A DNA stretch of 64,000 nucleotides from Phenylobacterium deserti (GTDB taxonomy: Bacteria; Pseudomonadota; Alphaproteobacteria; Caulobacterales; Caulobacteraceae). How positions within the stretch are numbered: position 1 is the first letter of the stretch; each line of letters begins with the position of its first letter. The stretch is from NCBI RefSeq assembly GCF_003254705.1, contig NZ_QFYR01000003.1:310001-374000 (forward strand), written 5' to 3'. Positions 17,771-26,261 of the stretch are shown here, piece after piece. The position numbers and the translations under genes were made by a program. The notes below the pieces were generated by a model. It had not been told where the DNA came from, ran no database searches, and saw only the letters and a list, made by a program, of their open reading frames with translations.

Positions 17771-20188
17771 ATGACCAAGGCTTCGGACACGCCGCGCATC
17801 AAGCCTTACGATGGCCCGTCCGGCGGCTATGGCTCTGTGAAGTCGGTTGCGGAAATCCTGACCCGCGAAGGTGTCCTGCTGGAGGGTGGCGAGGCGCTGC
17901 TCCACCAGAACAAGCCGGGCGGCTACATGTGCGTGAGCTGCGCCTGGGCCAAGCCTGCCAAGCCGCACCCGCTGGAAATTTGCGAGAACGGGGTGAAGGC
18001 GACCGCCTGGGAGATCACCGGCAAGAAGGTCGATCCCGAATTCTTCCAGGCGCACACGCTGACGGAGCTGGAGGACTGGCTCGACTACCGCCTGGAAGAG
18101 GCCGGTCGGCTCACCCAGCCCATGCGCTGGAACCCGCAGACCGACAAGTACGAGCCGGTGGCCTGGGAAGCGGCGTTCGAGGAGATCGGCCGCGAGCTGA
18201 AGGCGCTAAGCGCTGATCCCGATCAGGTGGTCTTCTACGCCAGCGGGCGGGCGAGCCTTGAGACCAGCTACATGTATCAGCTGCTGGCGCGGGCCTATGG
18301 GACCAACAACCTCCCGGACAGCTCCAACATGTGCCACGAGAGCACCTCGGTGGCGCTCCCGCAGAGCATCGGGGTATCGGTAGGCACCGTCACCCTGCAG
18401 GACTTCGAGCAGGCCGACCTGATCCTTTACGTCGGCCACAATCCCGGTACGTCTTCGCCCCGCATCCTCCACCAGTTGCAGGAAGCGGTGAAGCGCGGGG
18501 CCACGGTGATCGGCTTCAACCCATTGCGCGAGCGTGGCCTGGAGCGCTTCAAGAATCCGCAGTCCCCCCGCGAAATGGTGGTCCAGCAGGAGACCCAGAT
18601 CGCCTCTGCGATCCACCAAGTCCGCAACGGGGGCGACATCGCGGCGCTGACCGGGATCTGCAAGGCGCTGATCGCCGCCGATGACGAAGCCATAGCCCGA
18701 GGCGAGGCCCACGGCACGGACCGACCCGACCTGCTGGCCAAGACAGAGAACGATGCCGGGTTCTCCATGGAAGCTGCCGCGGCCAGCGCCGCCAATCGCC
18801 GGGTGCTGGATCACGACTTCATCGCGGAGCACACGGCCGGATTCGTGGAGTTCGCGGAGTACTGCCGCCGCGCGGACTGGGGGGAGATCGAACAGGTCTC
18901 GGGCCTCACGCGTGCGGCGCTGCAAGAAGTGGCGCATCGCTACGCCACGGCCGACCGCGTAATGGCTATTTACGGCATGGGCCTAACTCAGCACGTCGCG
19001 GGCGTCGAGAACGTGCAGATGCTGGTCAACCTGCTGCTGCTGCGCGGCAACATTGGCAAGGCGGGGGCCGGGATATGCGCCGTTCGGGGCCACTCGAACG
19101 TGCAAGGCCAGCGCACCGTCGGCATCACCGAAAAGCCGGAACTCGCGCCGCTCGATCAGCTCAAGGCGATGTACGGCTTCGAGCCGCCGCGACACGAGGG
19201 GGTCACCACAGTCACGGCCTGCGAGAAGATGATCAGCGGCGAAGTGAAGGCCTTCGTCGCCCTGGGCGGCAACTTCGTCCGCGCCGCTCCCGACCTGCCT
19301 CGAGTGGAGGCCGCCTGGCGCAGGCTGCGCCTCAGCGTCGCCATCGCCACCAAGCTCAATCGCAGCCACGTGGTGCACGGCGAGGTCGCCTATCTTCTCC
19401 CTTGCCTGGGCCGGATCGAGATCGATGAACAGGCGACGGGTCCCCAGATCGTTTCCATGGAGAGCAGCCTGGCTCATTTCCACGGCTCGGTCGGACGGGT
19501 CCGCCCGGCGAGCCCTCACCTGCGGTCCGAACCGGCCATCGTGGCCGCCATCGCAAAGGCGGCGCTGCCGCCCAACCCGCTGATCCCATGGGACGCTTGG
19601 GTGGCGGATTACAGCCGTGTCCGCACGGCCATCGAGGAGACCTGGCCCGCCACCTTCAAGGGGCTGAACGAGAAGATGATGCAGCCGGGCGGCCTGACCC
19701 GGCCGCTGGCTGCGCGCGAGCGCAAATGGAACACTCGAAGCGGCAAGGCCAACTTCATCACGCCCACACAGATGTTCGCCGGGCGGCCGGAGAGCTTGGG
19801 CGAAGCGGGCGTGCTGCAGTTGCTGACCTTGCGCAGCAACGACCAGTTCAACACCACGGTCTACGGCTACCATGACCGCTTCCGCGGCGTGAAAGGCACT
19901 CGGCTGGTGGTGTTCATGAACGCCGCCGACATCGCCGATCTCGGCTTGGCGGCGGACATGTTCGTTGATCTGGAGACCGTGATCGAGGACGGGGTTTCGC
20001 GCACCGTGCAGGGTCTCAGGATCGTGCCCTACGACATCCCCAAGGGCTGCATCGGCGCCTACTATCCCGAAACGAACCCGCTGGTGCCCCTCGGTCATCA
20101 CGACAAGCAAGCCCACACCCCGGCCTACAAGGCCGTGCCGGTGCGGGTGACGCGGGCCGAGCGGCAATCGCCGGCCCGCGCCGGATAG
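17771..20188 (+). CDS. FdhF/YdeP-family molybdopterin oxidoreductase
   Basis: An 805-residue member of the bis-MGD DMSO-reductase superfamily, in the branch of E. coli YdeP and formate dehydrogenase-like proteins. The N-terminal cysteine cluster differs from a classical 4Fe-4S site: MCVSCAWAKP then LEICENG. The metal-ligand position is a cysteine in SSNMCHESTSVALPQSIG rather than selenocysteine. Later cofactor blocks include LLLRGNIGKAGAGICAVRGHSNVQGQRT and LTLRSNDQFNTTVYGYHDRFRG. The natural substrate is not known; formate should not be assumed. The ATG at 17771 fits the family start, and the frame upstream of it is an fdhD antisense read-through. Confidence 0.88.
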   Translation: MTKASDTPRIKPYDGPSGGYGSVKSVAEILTREGVLLEGGEALLHQNKPGGYMCVSCAWAKPAKPHPLEICENGVKATAWEITGKKVDPEFFQAHTLTELEDWLDYRLEEAGRLTQPMRWNPQTDKYEPVAWEAAFEEIGRELKALSADPDQVVFYASGRASLETSYMYQLLARAYGTNNLPDSSNMCHESTSVALPQSIGVSVGTVTLQDFEQADLILYVGHNPGTSSPRILHQLQEAVKRGATVIGFNPLRERGLERFKNPQSPREMVVQQETQIASAIHQVRNGGDIAALTGICKALIAADDEAIARGEAHGTDRPDLLAKTENDAGFSMEAAAASAANRRVLDHDFIAEHTAGFVEFAEYCRRADWGEIEQVSGLTRAALQEVAHRYATADRVMAIYGMGLTQHVAGVENVQMLVNLLLLRGNIGKAGAGICAVRGHSNVQGQRTVGITEKPELAPLDQLKAMYGFEPPRHEGVTTVTACEKMISGEVKAFVALGGNFVRAAPDLPRVEAAWRRLRLSVAIATKLNRSHVVHGEVAYLLPCLGRIEIDEQATGPQIVSMESSLAHFHGSVGRVRPASPHLRSEPAIVAAIAKAALPPNPLIPWDAWVADYSRVRTAIEETWPATFKGLNEKMMQPGGLTRPLAARERKWNTRSGKANFITPTQMFAGRPESLGEAGVLQLLTLRSNDQFNTTVYGYHDRFRGVKGTRLVVFMNAADIADLGLAADMFVDLETVIEDGVSRTVQGLRIVPYDIPKGCIGAYYPETNPLVPLGHHDKQAHTPAYKAVPVRVTRAERQSPARAG

Positions 20189-20191
20189 GTC

Positions 20192-20683
20192 TTAGAACGG
20201 GATTTCGTCGTCCAGGTCGGCCGAGAAGTCCTCGCGCGGGCCGGAGCCCTGCTGGCGCGGACCGGAAGACGACGAGAAGCCGCCGCCGTAGCCCCCGCCC
20301 TGGTCGCGATCGCCGGCGCCGCCGCCTTCGCCACGCCCGTCGAGCATGGTCAGCTCGCCGCGGTACTTCTGCAGCACGATCTCGGTGGAGAACTTCTCCT
20401 GGCCCGACTGATCGGTCCACTTGCGCGTCTGGATCGCGCCTTCGAGATAAACCTTGGAGCCCTTGCGCAGGTAGTTCTCACAGACCTTCACCAGGCCATC
20501 GTTGAACACCACCACCCGGTGCCACTCGGTGCGCTCCTTGCGCTCGCCCGAGGCGCGGTCGCGCCAGGTTTCCGAGGTGGCGATGCGCAGATTGGCGACG
20601 CGGTCACCGGAATTGAGAGTGCGGATCTCGGGATCGGCTCCGAGATTGCCGATCAGGATGACCTTGTTGACGCTGCCCGCCAT
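20192..20683 (-). CDS. ssb: single-stranded DNA-binding protein
   Basis: Coats single-stranded DNA in replication, repair and recombination. The 163-residue protein opens with [21 protein letters not shown], carries the OB-fold region ([46 protein letters not shown]), then a Gly/Gln-rich disordered linker and the acidic partner-binding tip DLDDEIPF. It is convergent with the molybdoenzyme gene (3 bases apart). A LexA-type box lies upstream at 20769-20783, consistent with SOS control of ssb. Confidence 0.98.
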   Translation of the reverse strand: MAGSVNKVILIGNLGADPEIRTLNSGDRVANLRIATSETWRDRASGERKERTEWHRVVVFNDGLVKVCENYLRKGSKVYLEGAIQTRKWTDQSGQEKFSTEIVLQKYRGELTMLDGRGEGGGAGDRDQGGGYGGGFSSSSGPRQQGSGPREDFSADLDDEIPF

Positions 20684-20736
20684 GCGAATGTCCTAGCTTC
20701 CGTGGTTCCGGGCATTTCTCAGCCCCCGGGCGCAAG

Positions 20737-20751
20737 CTAACGACCCGTTAA
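20737..20751. promoter_or_regulatory. near-match to a CtrA box upstream of ssb
   Basis: CTAA-N7-TTAA, one mismatch from the CtrA consensus TTAA-N7-TTAA, located 54 bases before the ssb start. A single mismatch in an eight-base motif can occur by chance, so this is only a candidate. Confidence 0.25.
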
Positions 20752-20768
20752 CAGGCTGGCAACCAGAT

Positions 20769-20783
20769 GTTCCGCTTCCGTTC
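20769..20783 (-). promoter_or_regulatory. LexA (SOS) box upstream of ssb
   Basis: GTTC-N7-GTTC with spacer CGCTTCC, an exact match to the alphaproteobacterial LexA consensus. It lies about 86 bases upstream of the ssb start, within a 124-base gap, with no other gene start to serve. ssb is a common SOS gene in this class. Confidence 0.65.
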
Positions 20784-20807
20784 CGCGCCATCCACAGGCG
20801 ATTGGAA

Positions 20808-21185
20808 CTACTGCTGCGGCATAGCGCCCGGAATGGCGAGGCGTCCGTCTCCTGTCCGGACCAGCGCGACGTATCGCGGCCCTTCGAGGCTGGTGCCGGT
20901 GAAGATCCCTTCCCGCATCAGGAAGATGAAGTTGGCCTGGTAGGCGCCCATGATCTCGGTCTGGTTGCCGCCCATCAGCAGGAACTTCAGACGCATGGCC
21001 TCCAGGTTGGCGGCGCAGGTCTCCAGGTTCGGCGTGTTGACCAGCTTGTTGTAGCGGAGCTCGCCCTCCTTGCCGGCCACCACGTGGTAGCAGACGCCCG
21101 GCGTACCCGGAGGCTTGGTGCGCTTGGCGCAGCCGGACAGCGCGGCCGCGACGGCCAGGGACAGGATCAGGAGGGTGCGTTGCAT
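20808..21185 (-). CDS. small hypothetical lipoprotein
   Basis: A 125-residue predicted lipoprotein with signal MQRTLLILSLAVAAALSGC (lipobox ALSGC, Cys 19). The mature part has a Pro-rich start (KRTKPPGTPGVCYHVVAGKEG), then a helical and beta segment with Cys in LETCAANLEAMRLKFL and the stretch QTEIMGAYQANFIFLMREGIF. No domain of known function was recognised. It looks like a conserved Caulobacterales envelope protein. It reads leftward, 32 bases after the anchored protein gene at 21218, and the LexA box for ssb follows it. Confidence 0.75.
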   Translation of the reverse strand: MQRTLLILSLAVAAALSGCAKRTKPPGTPGVCYHVVAGKEGELRYNKLVNTPNLETCAANLEAMRLKFLLMGGNQTEIMGAYQANFIFLMREGIFTGTSLEGPRYVALVRTGDGRLAIPGAMPQQ

Positions 21186-21217
21186 GGTGCGAGCCTACAC
21201 AACGCGATCACGCCACT

Positions 21218-21880
21218 CTAGCTCCCTTGCAGAACCGGCAGGCTGCAGCCGGCGGCCTGTTCGGCCAACGTCCGGAAGCTCTGGTTGTCGCTGCTGATCT
21301 CCACCTTGCCGGGCACCAGACGCAGGGTCTGCTGCATCCAGCGCCCATAGCTCGCCGCCCCGGCCTTCTCGCATCGACCCGCATAGAGGGTCTGGACGCA
21401 GGCGTTCAACGTCATCTCGCCCGGAAGCCGCCGCCACTGGCTGTCGGCGTAGCGCCAGCAAGCTCCCGCGGGCGGTCCTGCCGGCTGGACGGGCGTTGGC
21501 TGCAATGGGGTCGGCGCCTGTTCGCTCGGCGGCAAAGGCGTCAGCACGGTGCCCGCCTGCCCAGCCGCGGCCAACGCCCCCGATGCATCGACACCGACAT
21601 CGAGGGCGGCTGTGGCGACGCCGTTGCGCTGGGCGCAGCGGGCCAGGCTCATCTCGCCCACGAACTGGCCGGCCACGAAGCAGCGGAGCGCCTTGGACGC
21701 ATCCACGCCCTGGTCCGGCTGGCCTTCCTCGATGATGAGGCCGGCGCGCGACGCAGGCGGCGGCGGCGGGGCCTCGTCCTTGTGAGGTGCGATCATGCCG
21801 ATCGCCACCAGGCCGCCCGCCAGCACGGCGACGGCGGCGCCGCCTAGCGCGATGCGAATGCGGCGATCGGACAGGTCCAT
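21218..21880 (-). CDS. membrane-anchored hypothetical protein with paired cysteines
   Basis: A 220-residue protein with one N-terminal transmembrane helix (IRIALGGAAVAVLAGGLVAIGMI, about residues 9-31) and a periplasmic part. That part has a Pro-rich spacer and two comparable Cys-containing segments: LRCFVAGQFVGEMSLARCAQRNG and ACWRYADSQWRRLPGEMTLNACVQ. The two share the pattern C-(10-14)-G(E)M-(S/T)L-x-x-C and look like a duplicated small disulfide module separated by a Pro/Ala linker. No function is known. It lies between FlaEY and the small lipoprotein on the same strand. Confidence 0.65.
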   Translation of the reverse strand: MDLSDRRIRIALGGAAVAVLAGGLVAIGMIAPHKDEAPPPPPASRAGLIIEEGQPDQGVDASKALRCFVAGQFVGEMSLARCAQRNGVATAALDVGVDASGALAAAGQAGTVLTPLPPSEQAPTPLQPTPVQPAGPPAGACWRYADSQWRRLPGEMTLNACVQTLYAGRCEKAGAASYGRWMQQTLRLVPGKVEISSDNQSFRTLAEQAAGCSLPVLQGS

Positions 21881-21931
21881 GCCTCTGGCTAGACCGGCCC
21901 GCCGCCGCTTTCAAGGCGGCTAAGAGCCGGT

Positions 21932-24718
21932 TCAGCCGCCGCCGGTCAGGCGCTGAAGCGCCGCCTGATAGCTGGAGATCTGGTTCTGGAGATATGTCGG
22001 GACCTTGCCGCTGGCGGCGGCCGCCGCGATCTCTTCCTGCCGGCGCTGGCTCTCTGGCGTCGCGGCCGTCTTCAAGTCCTTGTAGGCGTTCCGGATGATG
22101 CCTTGCGCCGCCACGATCTCAGCCAGCGCGTGCCGGATTTGCTCGGCGTTCGAAAGGTTCAGGTCATTCGGCAGCCCGAGGCCATAGAGCATGCCCTTTC
22201 CGTCCGTCGGAACGCTCTTGCCAGCCTTGTTCATCTCCGTCGCGCGCACCACGCCTTCCGGGATGCCGAGCAACTCCAGTGCGTCCTTATCCACCTTCCC
22301 TGCCACGATCTCGACGATGCTCCGGGTGTTGATCGGCTCGATCTTCAGGGTGCGCGCGCCCTGGGCGGTGGACACCGTCACCTTGGCATTGAACCCGGAC
22401 GCCCGGCGGATTTTGGTCGCCAGCGTGTCCAAGGTATCCTTGTCCTCGATGGTCACCGTGCGCGTCGTCTGACCGATCCGGATAGAGAACTGGTCGCCCG
22501 CCCGGATCGCGCTGACCGCCGTCAAACGCTGCGACGGTGTGGTGTCGATCATTCCGGTGGGCAGGCCCATGCGATCCAGGACGCTCGCGCCCTTGGTGTC
22601 CACGGCGATCGCGGTCGGTGCGGCGAAACCATCCTTGCCGGTGAAGCGGCGGGACCAACCCACCTCACCACTCGCCACATCCAGGCTCGCCAGGAAGCCG
22701 TCCTGCTTTCCGACCGGAGCGAGATCCGGCAGGTCGCCACCGGCCGAGCCGCCGATGAACACCTTGCCGTCGGCCACCGCTAAGGAGGTCGCCTTATCGT
22801 TGCCGATCCCGCCGTAGTAGGCGATCCCGTCACCGGCTGCGAACTCCAGGTTGGCGCCCATGCGCGCCGCGAACGCGTCGGAGCCGCCGTTGTGAGCTCG
22901 CGTCACCGTGCCGGCCGCCAACGCCCCATTGTAGGTCGTACCCACCAGGACGACATCGCCGCCGTCCAGCGCCAGTCCAGCGATGTCGCCGCCTTGCAGG
23001 TCGCCCAGATCACGGGTGGCCACCAGTTCAGGCGCCCCGCTCGACAGGTCGAAGCGACGCAGCACAGCTCGTCCCTCCTCCACGCTCGCCGTGACCAGCG
23101 CATCGCCGTCAACCACCAGCCCCTTGGTCCGATCGACGCCTGCGGATCCGAAGCTCTGCGTAAACAGCGTCTGGACCTTGCCGGCAGCGTCGGCCTTGAA
23201 GCCTTGAACGTAGTTGTCCCAGCCCCCGATCGCCTCGCCGCCGGGCATGGTCGACTTGGACCGGCCCGAGACATAGACAGTTCCGTCCGCGCCGAAGGCC
23301 ACGTTTGAGGCTTCGTCGTCCTGCTTGGCGCCCCGACGCTGGGTCCACAGCTCCTCGCCGTCTGCATTGAAGACGGTGACGAAGCTGTCCGTGAGCCCGG
23401 CATAGGTTCCGGTCGTGCCGGAGTTCAGCGCCCCCTCGGTAGCGCCATGCAGTGCGCCTTTCACGGCGCCGGCGATTGCGACCTTGCCGTCGGCCGACAC
23501 AGCAAGTCCGAGGCCCGTGGCGTTCTCCGCCGCGCCCAACGTGCGTGCGTAGACGAGCTTGCCGGCGGAGTCGTACTTCAGCAGGGCGACGTCCTGGCTG
23601 CCCTTGATCGTCTGTCCTTCGACCTCGCCATTGACGTCGGCCAGCATGTAGACCGAGCCGTCTGGGCCAACGGTCTGGGCGCGGACCGTTTTCACCTGCG
23701 CGTCCAGGTTCTCCGCGAACACCCGGCCTTCCACCCAGTTGGACTGGCCGGGTGTCTGGCTCGGCGCGCCCACGACTGAGGTGTCGGTCTGGAACTTCAG
23801 CAACTGGTTCTGGATGACGCCATCATCGGTGGTCGACTTGCCATCTGGATTGGGATCGCCCACGCCTTGCGCCACATACACTGCAGGAGCCTGGGCCGGG
23901 GCCGAGAAGGACACCTTCTCCCCGATACCTACCGTCACCTTCATGGCCCACTGGTCGGGACCGGCCGGCAGCTTGACTGTCTTGGAGCCGACCTTCACCT
24001 CCCGCTCCTGGGCAGGGATGCGCTCGGTTTTCAGGCGCGAGTCGACGCCGGCGGCGTCCAACTGGCCGTTCACATAGTTGATGACGTTGGCCAGGGTGCG
24101 AGGCGTCCCGCCCATGCCTGCCAGGTCGATCTCCACGTCGTGGACGACGTTGACGCGCTCCACCGACATGGTGAAGCGCACGTCGCCTTCAAACGCGGGC
24201 ACGGCCTCGGTGGATGAGCTGGTCAGCGGCCCGGTGACATAAGTGGTCTGAGACTTCGGGACCGTAAGCTTGGCTTTGGCGACCGTGTTGGTCTCGCCCT
24301 GCGTCATCCGCAGCTGCTCGAAGTCCGAACTCTTGATGTAGGTGGAGATCTCAGCCAGCCCTTTCGCGAAGGTGCTGCTGATCCGCGACTTCTCGAGGGC
24401 CGTCAGGTTCTTGGCGTTCATCTGGTTCGCAAGACCAGTGAGCGTCTCCAGACCGTTGAAGAGCGCGAAAAGCTTCTTGTAGTCCGCGCTTGCGCCCGGA
24501 AGGTCGAGCTGAGCTGCGTTTTCGTCGACCAGCTTCTTGCCGGCGAGCGCCGCCTTGACCGTTTCGCTTATCTGGGCCGGGGTGGCCGTCTTCGACCAGG
24601 GCGCCGTCGGCGCGACCTTGGTGCTCGTCCCTGTCGCTCCGGCCACGCCGGCGCCACCCACGCCCGAACGGGCCTGATAGTAGCTCAGCAGGATGTTCGG
24701 ATCGAAGGTTACAGCCAT
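21932..24718 (-). CDS. flaEY: FlaEY-like flagellin regulatory protein
   Basis: A 928-residue protein resembling Caulobacter FlaEY, which affects flagellin production and filament assembly. It starts MAVTFDPNILLSYYQARSG. After a helical, Lys-rich N-terminal third there is a run of beta-propeller-like repeats (about residues 370-700) with the recurring pattern (D/N)-x-(A/D)-G-x-(V/E)-x-W-x-R/T..G and GLAVSADGKVAIAGA, AFGADGTVYVSGRS, AVADGKVFIGGSAGG. The C-terminal part has a VSAIRAGDQFSIRIGQTTRTVTIEDKDTLDTLATKIRRASG segment, like flagellar hook-associated FlgK/FliD-type modules. It sits at the end of the flagellin cluster. The symbol is assigned by similarity recalled from Caulobacter and by position. 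Confidence 0.7.
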   Translation of the reverse strand: MAVTFDPNILLSYYQARSGVGGAGVAGATGTSTKVAPTAPWSKTATPAQISETVKAALAGKKLVDENAAQLDLPGASADYKKLFALFNGLETLTGLANQMNAKNLTALEKSRISSTFAKGLAEISTYIKSSDFEQLRMTQGETNTVAKAKLTVPKSQTTYVTGPLTSSSTEAVPAFEGDVRFTMSVERVNVVHDVEIDLAGMGGTPRTLANVINYVNGQLDAAGVDSRLKTERIPAQEREVKVGSKTVKLPAGPDQWAMKVTVGIGEKVSFSAPAQAPAVYVAQGVGDPNPDGKSTTDDGVIQNQLLKFQTDTSVVGAPSQTPGQSNWVEGRVFAENLDAQVKTVRAQTVGPDGSVYMLADVNGEVEGQTIKGSQDVALLKYDSAGKLVYARTLGAAENATGLGLAVSADGKVAIAGAVKGALHGATEGALNSGTTGTYAGLTDSFVTVFNADGEELWTQRRGAKQDDEASNVAFGADGTVYVSGRSKSTMPGGEAIGGWDNYVQGFKADAAGKVQTLFTQSFGSAGVDRTKGLVVDGDALVTASVEEGRAVLRRFDLSSGAPELVATRDLGDLQGGDIAGLALDGGDVVLVGTTYNGALAAGTVTRAHNGGSDAFAARMGANLEFAAGDGIAYYGGIGNDKATSLAVADGKVFIGGSAGGDLPDLAPVGKQDGFLASLDVASGEVGWSRRFTGKDGFAAPTAIAVDTKGASVLDRMGLPTGMIDTTPSQRLTAVSAIRAGDQFSIRIGQTTRTVTIEDKDTLDTLATKIRRASGFNAKVTVSTAQGARTLKIEPINTRSIVEIVAGKVDKDALELLGIPEGVVRATEMNKAGKSVPTDGKGMLYGLGLPNDLNLSNAEQIRHALAEIVAAQGIIRNAYKDLKTAATPESQRRQEEIAAAAASGKVPTYLQNQISSYQAALQRLTGGG

Positions 24719-24840
24719 GTGGCCCCATGCGCAGGCGCAGCCCCGCAGGACGACGCTACAGCAGGTACGGCTGACGCCCGGTTAAGAGGCGGCAAGAATT
24801 TTTGGGGCGTCACGGCGAGGCTCCTGCGCGCCGCGCCTCA

Positions 24841-25674
24841 TTAGCCCTTGAACAGCGACAGGATGATCTGCGGCGACTGGTTGGCGATCGACAGCGCCTG
24901 GGCGCCGAGCTGCTGCTGAACCTGAAGGGCCTGAAGCTTGGCGCTCTCCTTGGCCAGGTCCGCGTCCACCAGGTTGCCGACACCGGCTTCCAGGGTGTCC
25001 GTGAGCTTGGAAACGAACTCCGTGTGCGCAGAGATCTGCTTGGCCTGTGAGCCGAGGTTTCCGAGAGACTGGTTCACGTTGCTGATCGACGAGTTCAGCG
25101 CCGTCAGAACGTCGGTGGCGAGGCTTACCGTGGCCAGCGAAGCCGTCGCCGGGATGGTGATGATCCCGCCGCCAAGCGTCAGGTCCTGCGCCGAAAGCGT
25201 GATGAAGGAGTTGGCGTCCGCGTTCGCCAGGAACTGGATGTCAGGGTTAATCGAACCATTCAGCAGATTGGCGCCGTCGAAGGACGCGTTGTCCGTGACC
25301 TGCTTGATCTGACGAAGGATCGCCTTGAATTCGGAGTCGAGGGCGGTGCGCGACTCGTTGTCGATGGACGTATCCATCGCCGCGGTCACCTTCTCCTTCA
25401 GCTGCACGAGCAGGTCGGAGACGGACTCGCCGGCGGTCATGGAGACTTCGGCGATGGAGTTGGCCCGGTCGAGGCTCATCTTCACGGCGCCGAACGCGCC
25501 GATGTCAGCCCGCTGGTTCTGGGCGATCGACCAGATGGCCGCGTTGTCCTTAGCGTTCGAGATCTTCAGGCCGGTGTTCACCCGGTTCTGAGTCTCGCCC
25601 AGCTGGTCATTCGTGCGATTCAGATTCTGAAGCGCAGTCAGCGCGGACTTGTTCGTATGCACGCTGATCGACAT
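24841..25674 (-). CDS. flagellin (divergent third copy)
   Basis: A 277-residue flagellin with the standard D0/D1 ends: N-terminal SVHTNKSALTALQNLNRTN and NTGLKISNAKDNAAIWSIAQNQRADIG, C-terminal [37 protein letters not shown]. Its central region and many D1 positions differ from the two other flagellins here, so it is not part of the recent duplicate pair. The ATG is preceded by GGAG. I see no -24/-12 element or ftr-type repeat upstream. Instead the gap holds three GGTTAAC copies and a CCGGCATGCCGG palindrome, which suggests different control. Confidence 0.95.
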   Translation of the reverse strand: MSISVHTNKSALTALQNLNRTNDQLGETQNRVNTGLKISNAKDNAAIWSIAQNQRADIGAFGAVKMSLDRANSIAEVSMTAGESVSDLLVQLKEKVTAAMDTSIDNESRTALDSEFKAILRQIKQVTDNASFDGANLLNGSINPDIQFLANADANSFITLSAQDLTLGGGIITIPATASLATVSLATDVLTALNSSISNVNQSLGNLGSQAKQISAHTEFVSKLTDTLEAGVGNLVDADLAKESAKLQALQVQQQLGAQALSIANQSPQIILSLFKG

Positions 25675-25762
25675 ACGGATTCTCCTTAGTCGCCTTCCAA
25701 CGTCTCATGCCCTGAGTCGCCGGGTTATTCGAAGGCAGGCTAGGAATTTATGGTGTCCAGAA

Positions 25763-25812
25763 GGTTAACGGTTAACCATGATCGCCGCCTCCGGCATGCC
25801 GGGGCGGTTAAC
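25763..25812. repeat. three GGTTAAC heptamers upstream of the divergent flagellin
   Basis: GGTTAAC occurs at 25763-25769, directly again at 25770-25776, and at 25806-25812. A 12-bp palindrome CCGGCATGCCGG lies between (25791-25802). The TTAA cores are spaced 3 and 32 bases apart, so this is not the canonical CtrA TTAA-N7-TTAA. A role in transcription of the flagellin at 24841-25674 is a guess from position. Confidence 0.4.
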
Positions 25813-25853
25813 GAATACCTTGACCAAAGCTCCTGCTGGAGCGCTGGCGGACC

Positions 25854-26144
25854 TCAGGCCTTGGCGCGGATTACAGATCCCGCGACGTACTCGGTCTCCT
25901 CGCCCAGTTTCTCGATCTCTTCTCTGGGCATTTGCAGGACGACCTCGCCGGTGCGGCGGTTGATCGTCTTGTAAACCAGGGTTCCGGCGGCCTCGTCCTC
26001 TTCGATGATCAATCGCAGGTCAGCCTGCTCCTCATTCTGGACCTCCGCCCTGCGCGTCCGGCTCCTGGGAGCTTTGCGAGGCGGTGGGTTCTGGCTGAAC
26101 GGGGAGTCGGTCGTCGCTGCGAAAGGGGCGACCTTGCTTTCCAT
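25854..26144 (-). CDS. flaG: FlaG-family flagellar protein
   Basis: A 96-residue protein with a disordered basic N-terminus and a C-terminal FlaG domain (LRLIIEEDEAAGTLVYKTINRRTGEVVLQMPREEIEKL). FlaG proteins influence filament length or flagellin handling. It lies between two flagellin genes on the same strand. The ATG at 26144 has GGAGAG just upstream. It starts about 40 bases past the terminator hairpin of the neighbouring flagellin, so it may have its own weak promoter or depend on read-through. Confidence 0.85.
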   Translation of the reverse strand: MESKVAPFAATTDSPFSQNPPPRKAPRSRTRRAEVQNEEQADLRLIIEEDEAAGTLVYKTINRRTGEVVLQMPREEIEKLGEETEYVAGSVIRAKA

Positions 26145-26183
26145 CTCTCCTCATCGCCGACGCCTTGCGGGCCAGCGCTCCGG

Positions 26184-26223
26184 AAAAAGCGAACAGCGGC
26201 GGGGAGGTCTCCCTCCCCGCCGC
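26184..26223 (-). terminator. rho-independent terminator after flagellin 26262-27098
   Basis: Perfect 12-bp stem (26196-26207 with 26212-26223) and a 4-base loop. On the minus strand a TTTTT run (26184-26188) follows eight bases beyond the stem. Confidence 0.7.
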
Positions 26224-26261
26224 CGCGCCGGCGCGCGCCTTGCGGCCCGCGCCAAGTCGAC

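Noticed and set aside
24719-24840. Possible sigma-54 promoter for flaEY
   Set aside because: A TTGCC block is present, but no GG lies at the correct distance upstream.
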